Source: G025836975 sp048751585 (GTDB lineage Bacteria > Pseudomonadota > Gammaproteobacteria > Burkholderiales > Burkholderiaceae_B). Taken from it: a DNA stretch of 64,000 nt. Positions 8,499 to 15,855 of this stretch are shown here, in pieces. A model generated the notes under the pieces. That model was not told where the DNA came from, did no database searches, and saw nothing but the letters and a program-made list of their open reading frames with translations. Positions within the stretch are counted from its first letter, which is position 1; every line of letters begins with the position of its first letter. The DNA lies in NCBI RefSeq assembly GCF_048751585.1, contig NZ_JAZHOB010000008.1:260939-324938 (forward strand), in the 5' to 3' direction. The position numbers and the translations under genes are program-made.

Positions 8499-9290
8499 TC
8501 AGAAGGCGGGAACGATGGCGCCCTTGTACTGATCGGCAATGAATTTTCTGGTTTCGGGGCTGTTCAGCGCCTTGACCAGTTTCTTGACCGCCGGATCATC
8601 TTTCCTGGCCTCGGTCGTGACCACGATATTGGCATAGGGCGAATCGGAGCCTTCGATGAACAAGGCATCCTTCACCGGATTCAGGCCTGCTTCCAAAGCG
8701 TAGTTGGTGTTGATCAGCGCCAGGTCGACGTCGGGCAGAATGCGCGGCAAGGTGGCGGCTTCCAGTTCGCGGAACTTCAGCTTCTTGGGGTTCTCGGCGA
8801 TATCGCGCGAGGTGGCCAGAATATTGGAAGGATCCTTCAGCTTGATCAGGCCCTGCTTCTGCAGCAACAGCAAGGCGCGTGCGCCATTGGACGGATCATT
8901 GGGCAAGGCGATCAGCGCGCCGTCCTTCAGGTCCTTGGTGTCTTTGATCTTGCTGGAATAGGCGCCGAAAGGCTCGACATGCACCAGGCCGACCGTGACC
9001 AGCTTGGTCTTGTGCTCCTTGTTGAAGGAATCCAGATAGGGCTTGTGCTGGAAGAAGTTGACGTCGATCTGCCCATCGGCCACTTGCTGGTTGGGCTGCA
9101 CGTAATCGGTGAACACTTTGATGTCCAGCTCCACGCCGTCCTTGGCCAGCACGGGCTTGACCAGCTCGAGCAGCTCGGCATGAGGCACGGGAGTGGCGGC
9201 CACGCTAAGCTTTTCAGCGTTGGCGGCTGTGCCGGCCATCAGGGCGGCAAGGCTGACGGCCAGGGCCGGCACAATTTTTTTCACGAACAT
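8499..9290 (-). CDS. metQ: D-/L-methionine ABC transporter binding protein MetQ
   Basis: A 263-residue protein of the NlpA/MetQ family with motifs VPHAELLELVKP, YVQPNQQVADGQIDVNFFQH and LINTNYALEAGL. The signal peptide (FVKKIVPALAVSLAALMAGTAANA) has no lipobox cysteine, so the protein is probably soluble in the periplasm rather than a lipoprotein as in E. coli. AAGGAG lies just upstream of the ATG. It is the last gene of metN-metI-metQ. Confidence 0.92.
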   Translation of the reverse strand: MFVKKIVPALAVSLAALMAGTAANAEKLSVAATPVPHAELLELVKPVLAKDGVELDIKVFTDYVQPNQQVADGQIDVNFFQHKPYLDSFNKEHKTKLVTVGLVHVEPFGAYSSKIKDTKDLKDGALIALPNDPSNGARALLLLQKQGLIKLKDPSNILATSRDIAENPKKLKFRELEAATLPRILPDVDLALINTNYALEAGLNPVKDALFIEGSDSPYANIVVTTEARKDDPAVKKLVKALNSPETRKFIADQYKGAIVPAF

Positions 9291-9309
9291 AACAGACTCC
9301 TTGATAACA

Positions 9310-9969
9310 TTATTTCCGGTTCAGCCTGGCGACAAGCCTGTCGCCGAAAACCTGCAAAAGCTGCACCATTACGACAAGAATGACAACCGTCACGACCATG
9401 ACGTCTGTCTGGTAACGCTGGTATCCGAAACGCAAGGCCAGATCGCCCAGGCCGCCGCCGCCGATCACTCCGGACATGGCCGAGTAGCCCACCAGGGCAA
9501 TCGCCGTCACGATGATGGCCGCCACGATGCCGGTGGTGGCTTCGGGAACCAAGGCCATCAGGACGGTCTGGCGCGAATTGGCGCCCATCGCGCGGCAGGC
9601 CTCCGACACGCCCGGATCGAGCTCGCGCAAAACGTTCTCGACCAAACGGGCAAAAAACGGCGCGGCGCTGGCGACCAGGGGGGGCACAGCCCCTTCCACC
9701 CCCAGCGAAGTGCCGGCCAACACCCGCGTGAAGGGAATCATGACGATCAGCAGGATCAGGAAAGGCACCGACCGCAGCACATTCACCACGAATGAAAGCA
9801 CATGATAGATGGGGCCGTTCTCGAGCATTTGCTGTTTGCTGGTCAGGAACAGCAAAACGCCCAGGGGCAGGCCGATGATGATGGTGAATACCAATGAGAA
9901 GCCCGTCATCAACAAGGTGTCGATAGTGGCCTCGCCGATAAGGGCCCAATCCATATTGGCAAATATCAT
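9310..9969 (-). CDS. metI: Methionine ABC transporter permease MetI
   Basis: A 219-residue inner-membrane permease with five predicted helices and the family motifs IGLPLGVLLF, NVLRSVPFLILLI and MGANSRQTVLMALVPEA (the EAA loop that docks on MetN). Its length is typical for MetI. The start overlaps the metN stop by four bases, and metQ follows after 19 bases. The three genes make a complete high-affinity methionine importer. Confidence 0.93.
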   Translation of the reverse strand: MIFANMDWALIGEATIDTLLMTGFSLVFTIIIGLPLGVLLFLTSKQQMLENGPIYHVLSFVVNVLRSVPFLILLIVMIPFTRVLAGTSLGVEGAVPPLVASAAPFFARLVENVLRELDPGVSEACRAMGANSRQTVLMALVPEATTGIVAAIIVTAIALVGYSAMSGVIGGGGLGDLALRFGYQRYQTDVMVVTVVILVVMVQLLQVFGDRLVARLNRK

Positions 9970-10976
9970 GGCCGCAACACCTCGTATTCGACGCCTTCCT
10001 GGGCAAACAGCCCATTCAGCTTTTCCTGCCCTTGCGGATCGCCCTGCACCGCAATGACCAGTTGTCCATAGGGCGTGTCCTTGATGCGGCTGACCGATCC
10101 CTGCAGGATGCTAAGGTCCAATCCAAGTTCGCGGCTGGCCCGGCTCAGCATGGGCTGCACCGTCGCCTCGCCCCGGAAACTCAACCGTATCAGGGTTCCG
10201 CCTATGCCCTGGGCCATGTCGCGCCAGCCTTCGGCATCTATTCCGCTTTCCGACAACAGCGATTGCGTGACCGGATGACGCGGATGCAGGAATACATCCA
10301 GCACCTCGCCGGACTCCACAATCATGCCGGCATCGATGACGGCCACCCTGTCGCATACCGTGCGTATGACATCCATGCCGTGCGTAATCAGCACAATGGT
10401 CAGGCCCAGCCGCTTGTTGATATCCAGCAGCAGGCGCAGTATGGACTGCGTCGTTTCCGGGTCCAGGGCAGATGTGGCCTCATCGCACAGCAGTATCTCG
10501 GGCCGATTGGCCAACGCCCGGGCAATGCCCACGCGCTGCTGCTGCCCACCCGACAGTTGACGGGGATACTTGGCGGCGTGTTCCGTCAAGCCGACCAGGG
10601 CAAGTACCTCGTGAGCGCGCCGCAGGCGCTCGGCTCGAGCCATGCCGGCCAGCTTGAGCGGAAAGCACACATTGTCCAGGACTGTGCGCGAGCGCAGCAA
10701 ATTGAAATGCTGGAACACCATACCGACTTGATGCCGGTATTGCCGCAACTGCGCCTCGGTGAATTGAGTGATGTCCTGATCCCGCACGCAGACCTTCCCT
10801 TGCGTGGGCCGCTCCAATAGATTCAGCATGCGGATCAGCGTGCTCTTTCCAGCGCCCGAACGGCCGATGATGCCAAAGATCTCGCCCTGCCGGATATGCA
10901 GATCCACGCCGGCCAAGGCATGCGAGATGCGGCCAGGTGATTCGTAGGTTTTGCGGATGTTTTCTAGGCGGATCAA
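9966..10976 (-). CDS. metN: Methionine ABC transporter ATP-binding protein MetN
   Basis: ABC ATPase with Walker A (GRSGAGKSTL), signature LSGGQQQR and Walker B (LLCDEATSALDP). A C-terminal NIL domain follows (about residues 255-336), which in E. coli MetN senses methionine and inhibits transport. I place the start at a TTG (10976) giving MIRLENIRKTY, the family's usual N-terminus (336 residues). In-frame ATG 11039 or GTG 11045 would add 21-23 residues that do not resemble MetN. No start has a convincing Shine-Dalgarno, so the N-terminus is uncertain. Confidence 0.9.
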   Translation of the reverse strand: MIRLENIRKTYESPGRISHALAGVDLHIRQGEIFGIIGRSGAGKSTLIRMLNLLERPTQGKVCVRDQDITQFTEAQLRQYRHQVGMVFQHFNLLRSRTVLDNVCFPLKLAGMARAERLRRAHEVLALVGLTEHAAKYPRQLSGGQQQRVGIARALANRPEILLCDEATSALDPETTQSILRLLLDINKRLGLTIVLITHGMDVIRTVCDRVAVIDAGMIVESGEVLDVFLHPRHPVTQSLLSESGIDAEGWRDMAQGIGGTLIRLSFRGEATVQPMLSRASRELGLDLSILQGSVSRIKDTPYGQLVIAVQGDPQGQEKLNGLFAQEGVEYEVLRP

Positions 10977-11049
10977 AATATGGGCATGGGCTGAAAGAGT
11001 CGGTACGCCAACCCGGAGGATGGCGACACAATTTAACATAACCACATAG

Positions 11050-11078
11050 GGTATATTTGCAAACTATAATAATTTAAA
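11050..11078 (-). promoter_or_regulatory. Candidate promoter of metNIQ
   Basis: On the minus strand, TTTAAA (11078-11073) and TATACC (11055-11050) are separated by 17 bases within the only strongly AT-rich stretch upstream of metN. The match to sigma-70 is moderate. If used, transcription would begin near 11043, which favours the TTG start of metN over the upstream ones. Confidence 0.3.
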
Positions 11079-11312
11079 GCTATATAGAATGCACAAAAAA
11101 TCATGTACGAAGCGCGCGTGTCCGCCTGCTTGTCGCGGTATTCAAATCGCGGCGTTCAAATGTAGTGTCGTCGCTCTGCCCTGGACAAGGGCGGCCCTTC
11201 AAACCTGGCCTTAAAAGCGGTATAGTAAAGCCGAATGCATGGCTTCCCGATCATGCGGCTAAAAAATGGCGGCCAATAGCGGCCGCCAATAGCGGCCATA
11301 AGTAGCGGCCAC
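11079..11312. other. Non-coding stretch between metN and tRNA-Lys
   Basis: With the flanking pieces this gap spans about 300 bases from metN to the tRNA. It holds no credible ORF. What can be seen is a small GCCCT/AGGGC inverted repeat near 11178-11193, the repeat cluster at 11268-11310, and the tRNA terminator at its edge. Confidence 0.5.
11268..11310. repeat. Short tandem repeat of AGCGGCC units
   Basis: Copies of AGCGGCC start at 11278, 11291 and 11304, exactly 13 bases apart, with a fourth related unit (GGCGGCC) at 11268. The intervening bases also resemble each other (AATAG, CATAAGTAG). It lies directly beyond the tRNA-Lys terminator. No function is evident; it looks like a slippage-derived repeat. 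Confidence 0.6.
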
Positions 11313-11340
11313 AAAAAAACCAGCCTATGGCTGGTGTTTT
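11313..11340 (-). terminator. Terminator of tRNA-Lys
   Basis: CCAGCC (11320-11325) and GGCTGG (11329-11334) with a three-base loop, followed on the minus strand by seven T. It lies 12 bases after the tRNA 3' end. Confidence 0.85.
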
Positions 11341-11351
11341 GACAAGCGGGT

Positions 11352-11427
11352 TGGTGGGTCGTGCGCGGCTCGAACGCGCGACCAACGGATTAAAAGTCCG
11401 GTGCTCTACCAACTGAGCTAACGACCC
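11352..11427 (-). tRNA. tRNA-Lys (anticodon UUU)
   Basis: The minus strand gives a 76-base cloverleaf. The acceptor GGGTCGT pairs with ACGACCC, followed by ACCA with an encoded CCA. The D-arm is GCTC...GAGC. The anticodon stem CCGGA/TCCGT carries the loop CTTTTAA, anticodon TTT, and the T-arm is GCGCG TTCGAGC CGCGC. All arms pair well. It is a single tRNA with its own promoter and terminator. Confidence 0.95.
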
Positions 11428-11441
11428 AACCGAAGAACGAG

Positions 11442-11470
11442 ATTATGGCGGGTTTTAAAAATGCTGTCAA
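11442..11470 (-). promoter_or_regulatory. Sigma-70 promoter of tRNA-Lys
   Basis: Minus strand: consensus TTGACA (11470-11465), 17-base spacer, CATAAT (11447-11442). The -10 lies 15 bases before the mature tRNA. The promoter overlaps the first possible ATG (11445) of the divergent phosphoesterase gene, which argues for the later start at 11481. Confidence 0.8.
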
Positions 11471-11480
11471 ATCAACAATA

Positions 11481-12269
11481 ATGCCTGAATCACGTAACGT
11501 TCGACTCAACATACTTTCCGATCTGCATCTTGGCCAAGCGGGCTTGCCGCTGCCCGACGCCGATGCCGACATCGTTGTGCTGGCCGGGGACATCAGCAGG
11601 CCAATGCAAGCCATCACCTGGGCTAGCCGTATAGACAAACCTGTGCTGTATGTGCCGGGAAACCACGAGTTCTACGGCAGCAGCATTAAGGAAACTGTCG
11701 CGCAGCTAAAGCGCCACGCCGAGGGAACTCAGATCCGGATTCTTGATAATGAAGAAATCGTGCTCAATGGCATCCGTTTTCTTGGCAGCACATTATGGAC
11801 TGACTTCAATCTTGAGGGGCCGGGCGCCCCCCGTGAACAAGCCATCGCTCAAGCCCTCAAATTTACCTATGATTTCAGCCGCATCAAGTCGGACTTGACT
11901 CCGGGAACCACATTGAGTCCCGATGAGCTCGAAGCGATGTTCAATCGCAATCGGGCCTGGCTGGAGCAACGCCTTGATAAGCCGTTCGATGGCCTTACCG
12001 TCGTTATCACCCATCACGCCCCCTCTCCGAAAAGCATACATGCACGATTCAAAACCTCGCAAATCAATACCTGTTTCGTATCCGACAGCGAATATCTGAT
12101 GGGCGAGGACCGCGCCACGCTATGGATACACGGACACACGCATGACAGCTTCGACTATCAGGTAAACGGCACACGTGTAGTCTGCAACCCCCGCGGCTAC
12201 GTCATCGATGGAATCGGCGAAAACAAGCTATTCGATCCTAATCTGATAATAGAGTTGAGCACGCCATAA
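11481..12269 (+). CDS. Metallophosphoesterase of unknown substrate
   Basis: A 262-residue calcineurin-like phosphoesterase. All metal-binding blocks are visible in order: SDLHLG, LAGDIS, PGNHEFYG, ITHHAPS and HGHTHDSFDY. Such proteins hydrolyse phosphomonoesters, phosphodiesters or nucleotides; nothing here narrows it. I chose the ATG at 11481 (MPESRNVRLNILSD) because the earlier ATG at 11445 sits inside the tRNA promoter; neither has a clear ribosome site. It is transcribed alone and ends in a strong hairpin. Confidence 0.82.
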   Translation: MPESRNVRLNILSDLHLGQAGLPLPDADADIVVLAGDISRPMQAITWASRIDKPVLYVPGNHEFYGSSIKETVAQLKRHAEGTQIRILDNEEIVLNGIRFLGSTLWTDFNLEGPGAPREQAIAQALKFTYDFSRIKSDLTPGTTLSPDELEAMFNRNRAWLEQRLDKPFDGLTVVITHHAPSPKSIHARFKTSQINTCFVSDSEYLMGEDRATLWIHGHTHDSFDYQVNGTRVVCNPRGYVIDGIGENKLFDPNLIIELSTP

Positions 12270-12312
12270 ACACTGAGCCCGGAATAGGACTTGTTCCGGG
12301 CTCAGTGTTTAT
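12266..12312. terminator. Bidirectional terminator, 19-bp perfect stem
   Basis: The arm ATAAACACTGAGCCCGGAA (12266-12284) is the exact reverse complement of 12294-12312, with a nine-base loop. It contains the stop codon of the phosphoesterase gene. It lies between two convergent genes and can stop both; it also marks the left edge of the F420 region. Confidence 0.8.
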
Positions 12313-12325
12313 GGCGACGTCAAGT

Positions 12326-13495
12326 TCACCAGTATCGCTCGTTCGAAAGAATTGCCGTCGACTGACTGGACAGCGTACCGCCATTGCCATGAACCATCGC
12401 AATCCGGGCCTCCGGCACTTGCCGTTCGCCGCAGACGCCGCGTAGTTGCCTGACCGCCTCTATCAACAGGAAGATGCCGTACATTCCGGGATGTATGCAG
12501 GAAAGCCCACCTCCGTTGGTATTGACCGCCAGGTGCCCCCCCGGCGCAATTCCGCCATGCTCTACAAAGTCCGGAGCCTCGCCCTTCTTGCAAAACCCCA
12601 AGTCCTCCAAAAACAGCAAGGTATTGATCGTGAAGGCGTCATACAGCTCAAGAACATCGATATCTTTATGGGTAACACCTGCCATCTTCATCGCCCTTGG
12701 CCCCGACTCCGCTGCCGCGGTCACCGTCAAGTCATGCATTGACGATATTTGGCGATTCCAAACCGCGGTAGCAGCCCCATGCAGATAAACGGCTTTTTGC
12801 GGTAACTCAGTGGCCCGGTCGGAACGCAGCAATACATAAGCGCCCGCACCGTCCGTCACAAGACAGCAATCCAGCAGCGACAGGGGATCCGAAATCATGC
12901 GAGAGCCAAGAACCTCGTCAATGGACAAAGGGTCGCGCTTGGCAGCTTCGGGATTCAGTTGCGCCCAGCGTCTGGCTGCCACGGCCACCTCCGCCAAATG
13001 CCTGCGCGTCGTGCCATATGCATGCATGTGGCGCTGTGCGGCCAAGGCATAGGAAGTGATTGGCGACAGCGGCTGGTAAGGCTGCTCATACGGCTGCGGG
13101 TCGAGCATTGCACGGGCACGCACCCCATCCTTCCGTCCAAACTGCGCACTACGCTGAGTGCTCCCATAGCAAACCAGGACCGCATTGCATTGCCCACTTT
13201 TTAGAGCCAGAATGGCGGGCAGCAGATGCGCCAAAAAGCTCGAGCCGCCCAGCATGGTGCTTTCTATGAATGATGGGCGTATGCCCAAATACTCCACCAC
13301 GGGCATGGCCCACATGGTCGCCGAGGAGCTGCACGTCGCAATGCCGTCGATATCGGCCATGGAAAGTCCAGCATCGGCGACCGCTCGAGTAGCCGCTTGG
13401 GCCAGAATTTCCATTTCAGTGTAGCCGTCGGCCTCGCCTAAACCCGCCGTCCCTATTCCGGCAATGGCAACCTCGCCTTTAATGCCATCACTCAT
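12326..13495 (-). CDS. Thiolase-superfamily (SCP-x/Ltp2-like) protein lacking the usual nucleophilic cysteine
   Basis: A 389-residue protein of the SCP-x thiolase family. The N-terminal beta-alpha core (VAIAGIGTAGLG), the segment YDAFTINTLLFLEDLGF, the C-terminal NTNGGGLSCIHPGMYG with its histidine, and the last strand GNGGTLSSQSTAIL all fit. At the place where thiolases carry the acyl-accepting cysteine this protein has GGSS (residues 83-86). The same is true of Ltp2-type aldolases, which act with a DUF35 protein to cleave a hydroxyacyl-CoA by retro-aldol reaction. The upstream gene encodes exactly such a DUF35 partner, overlapping by four bases. Retro-aldolase is therefore my preferred role, as inference; a thiolase or condensing function cannot be excluded. 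Confidence 0.78.
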   Translation of the reverse strand: MSDGIKGEVAIAGIGTAGLGEADGYTEMEILAQAATRAVADAGLSMADIDGIATCSSSATMWAMPVVEYLGIRPSFIESTMLGGSSFLAHLLPAILALKSGQCNAVLVCYGSTQRSAQFGRKDGVRARAMLDPQPYEQPYQPLSPITSYALAAQRHMHAYGTTRRHLAEVAVAARRWAQLNPEAAKRDPLSIDEVLGSRMISDPLSLLDCCLVTDGAGAYVLLRSDRATELPQKAVYLHGAATAVWNRQISSMHDLTVTAAAESGPRAMKMAGVTHKDIDVLELYDAFTINTLLFLEDLGFCKKGEAPDFVEHGGIAPGGHLAVNTNGGGLSCIHPGMYGIFLLIEAVRQLRGVCGERQVPEARIAMVHGNGGTLSSQSTAILSNERYW

Positions 13496-13875
13496 GCCGA
13501 TTCCTCCATTTTGAAATAGAGCGTGCCAGTGCCTTCATTCACCTCTACATAAGCGCGAACCGGCATACCGATGAAGATTCGATTCTGCTCAATGCCCTGT
13601 ACACTGCTCATCACACGCACACCCTCTTCCAAATCGACCAAAACCACGTTGTAATCGCCACCTGACTCAAGCTTGCGACGCACGATGCTGTAGGAATAGA
13701 TGACACCGGCCCCGGACGGAAGCATCCATTCAAGCGAAGTGCCTCCGCAGTGATGGCACAATACTCGCGGAAAGAACTGGTTCATACCGCAATCCCGGCA
13801 ATGCTGTATCTCAAAAACCCCACTGGCCAACCCCTTGAAATAATGGGCCTGCGGTCCTTCTATTGTTTGCTCCAT
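13492..13875 (-). CDS. DUF35 zinc-ribbon/OB-fold protein, partner of the thiolase-like protein
   Basis: A 127-residue protein. The zinc ribbon is visible as CRDCG and CHHCG (about residues 26-46), followed by an OB-fold segment (GVIYSYSIVRRKLESGG, VVLVDLEEGVRVMSSVQG). Stand-alone proteins of this family bind SCP-x-type thiolases or Ltp2-type aldolases and complete their CoA-binding site. The four-base overlap with the thiolase-like gene supports a stable complex. A gap of 108 bases with a run of eight C separates it from the crotonase gene. Confidence 0.85.
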   Translation of the reverse strand: MEQTIEGPQAHYFKGLASGVFEIQHCRDCGMNQFFPRVLCHHCGGTSLEWMLPSGAGVIYSYSIVRRKLESGGDYNVVLVDLEEGVRVMSSVQGIEQNRIFIGMPVRAYVEVNEGTGTLYFKMEESA

Positions 13876-13983
13876 ATCGCATCTCTTTCCATAAAAACTC
13901 GGATGGCCCCGAGATCAAACCGCCCCCCCCGGCTTCGCTGGCGAGCTTCGCGCCTTCGATGAACGTGAGGCTAAAGGTATAAG

Positions 13984-14766
13984 CTAAGTCCGCCAGACGG
14001 GACGGCGCTTTTCCGAGAAAGCGCGCGGCCCCTCGGTAAAATCCGGGCTTGCATAGAGCTCTTTCACCGCCGATAGCGACTTCTGCCGCACATATAGCTG
14101 TTCAATGGCCGGCTCGGATAGCCCTTGATCGACAACTTGCATAGCGGCACGCACAGCCGCTGGCGAAGCCTGTGCTATTTCCTTGGCCCACTCCAATGAG
14201 GTGTTCAGCACTTCTTCTTGCGGGACCACCTCGTTCACCAACCCAAATTCATACGCGCGCTGAGCCGACAGGCGTTGTCCGGCGACGATAAGGGCCATCG
14301 CCACTTTCATCGGCAACTGACGCGGCAACCTCAATAAGCCTCCGGCCGTGGCAACAACGCCCACCCTCGCCTCCGGCAGGGCAAAGGCTGCACTGTCAGC
14401 CGCAACAATCAGATCGCATGAGAGCGCAATCTCGAATCCGCCACCAAAGGCAAGGCCGTTGACTGCGGCAATAACGGGTTTAGTTCGCTGCCACCTTGCC
14501 GTGATTCCTCCAAAACCGCCAGCCGGCAAGGCCTGTGCTTTTGTGCCGGCCTGATGCTTCAGATCATTTCCGGCGCAAAAGGCGGTTCCGGCACCTGTCA
14601 ATACCGCCACGCGCAACATTGGATCAGCAAAGAAATTATCGAAAATCTGATTCAATTCAATAGATGCGGGCGGATGAAGAGCATTACGCACTTCCGGCCT
14701 ATTGATCGTAATAATCAAAACGTGTTCAACGCAATTCACGCTGCAGAAGTTAAGCTCGCTCTTCAT
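13984..14766 (-). CDS. Enoyl-CoA hydratase/isomerase (crotonase family)
   Basis: A 260-residue crotonase. The oxyanion-hole segments are AGNDLKHQAGTKA (about residues 65-77) and the glycine-rich FGGGFEIALSCDLIVAADSA. The second catalytic position lies in LPEARVGVVATAGG, where the Glu of PEA is kept. It probably hydrates an unsaturated CoA ester made in the same pathway; isomerase or hydrolase activity is possible in this family. Start at ATG 14766, preceded by GAAGGTG; a GTG six bases earlier is the alternative. It lies 30 bases after the Bug gene, same strand. Confidence 0.85.
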   Translation of the reverse strand: MKSELNFCSVNCVEHVLIITINRPEVRNALHPPASIELNQIFDNFFADPMLRVAVLTGAGTAFCAGNDLKHQAGTKAQALPAGGFGGITARWQRTKPVIAAVNGLAFGGGFEIALSCDLIVAADSAAFALPEARVGVVATAGGLLRLPRQLPMKVAMALIVAGQRLSAQRAYEFGLVNEVVPQEEVLNTSLEWAKEIAQASPAAVRAAMQVVDQGLSEPAIEQLYVRQKSLSAVKELYASPDFTEGPRAFSEKRRPVWRT

Positions 14767-14796
14767 GATCACTAAGCACCTTCGATAACAAAAAAT

Positions 14797-15762
14797 TTAT
14801 TGCTTTTTTATGCCAGCCCGCGCGCCAACCTGAGCCCACTTAACCAGCTCCGCATCGACGAACTTCTGGAAATCCTCCCCGACTATGGTTCCAGGCTCCG
14901 CACCCATTTTTTTCAACTGCTCGCGAAATTCCGAACCGGCAAGCACTTCCTTCATGACGGCGGCAAGCTTCTCGGACACCTCGTTGTCTTTATCCCGAGG
15001 CATGAAAAGTCCAAACCAAGCCACAGCCTCATAACCGGGCAAAGGTCCCGCTTCGGCAATTGTCGGCACCTCTGGCATCAAGCTGGACCGCTTGGAATCG
15101 GTGACGCCCAAAGCCAGAATCTTGCCTGCCTGGACATGGGGCGCGACAGTTACCAGGGAGTTGAACATCATGGGTACGTGTCCCGCGATGACATCATTCA
15201 GGGCCGGAGCCGCGCCCTTATAGTTGATATCTTCAATCTCGACACCCGCCATAAACTCGAACAAGGCGCTGGACAACTGGTTTGCGCCCCCAAAGGTTGC
15301 CATTGATAACTGATCAGGCTTCTCTTTGGCCAGGCTGATCAGCTCGCTTACAGAGCGTGCCGGGACTTTCTGGGGATTAACGACAAGTGCGCTGGCCATG
15401 CCGGCAACCAGTGCAATGGGAGAAAAATCGGCTTTCGTGTCATACGGCAGCGACTTGAAGAAAACCGGATTGGTGACATGATGCGTGGCATTGAACAAAA
15501 GCGTGGAGCCATCCGGGGTCGACCTCGCAACGGCCTCCGCTCCGATAATTGCACTGGCGCCTCCGCGATTCTCGACAACGACAGGAACTTTAAGCTTTTC
15601 CTGCAAGCCTTTCGCAACAAGACGCCCGATGAGATCAGTTGGACCGCCTGGCGTGAACGGCACTATCACCCTGATCTGTTGCGGGGGAAATGTGGCCTCT
15701 GCGGCTACAGCCGCGCCCGGTATGATAAGAGCCAGCACAAGGTTTATCCAATATTTTTTCAT
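14797..15762 (-). CDS. Bug-family (tripartite tricarboxylate transporter) periplasmic binding protein
   Basis: A 321-residue extracytoplasmic receptor. Signal peptide KYWINLVLALIIPGAAVAAEA, then the Bug signature PPQQIRVIVPFTPGGPTD and VVVENRGGASAIIGAEAVA, with the usual ligand loop ATFGGANQLSSALFEF. Bug proteins bind carboxylates or amides and are very numerous in Alcaligenaceae. No tctA/tctB membrane genes are nearby, so it is an orphan receptor using transporters encoded elsewhere or acting as a sensor. Start at ATG 15762, with GGAG nine bases upstream; ATG 15777 would add five residues. Confidence 0.88.
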   Translation of the reverse strand: MKKYWINLVLALIIPGAAVAAEATFPPQQIRVIVPFTPGGPTDLIGRLVAKGLQEKLKVPVVVENRGGASAIIGAEAVARSTPDGSTLLFNATHHVTNPVFFKSLPYDTKADFSPIALVAGMASALVVNPQKVPARSVSELISLAKEKPDQLSMATFGGANQLSSALFEFMAGVEIEDINYKGAAPALNDVIAGHVPMMFNSLVTVAPHVQAGKILALGVTDSKRSSLMPEVPTIAEAGPLPGYEAVAWFGLFMPRDKDNEVSEKLAAVMKEVLAGSEFREQLKKMGAEPGTIVGEDFQKFVDAELVKWAQVGARAGIKKQ

Positions 15763-15855
15763 TTTTGTCTTCTCCATGATTTATAAAAAGCACGGCAAGT
15801 AAATTGCCTAAGCACATACCCAGACGAGATGCGTCGCGGGTTCCAAAAGCGGGCT

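Noticed and set aside
10977..11045. N-terminal extension of MetN from GTG 11045 or ATG 11039
   Set aside because: The added residues do not resemble MetN, and the candidate promoter would place the transcript start inside this stretch.
11352..11427. tRNA-Lys as the attachment site of a genomic island containing the F420 genes
   Set aside because: The accessory block lies on the 5' side of the tRNA, beyond the phosphoesterase gene. There is no integrase, and I found no repeat of the tRNA 3' end on the far side of the block.
13876..13983. A short gene or gene fragment in the crotonase-DUF35 gap
   Set aside because: No frame gives a convincing start, ribosome site and recognisable protein; only the C8 tract stands out.
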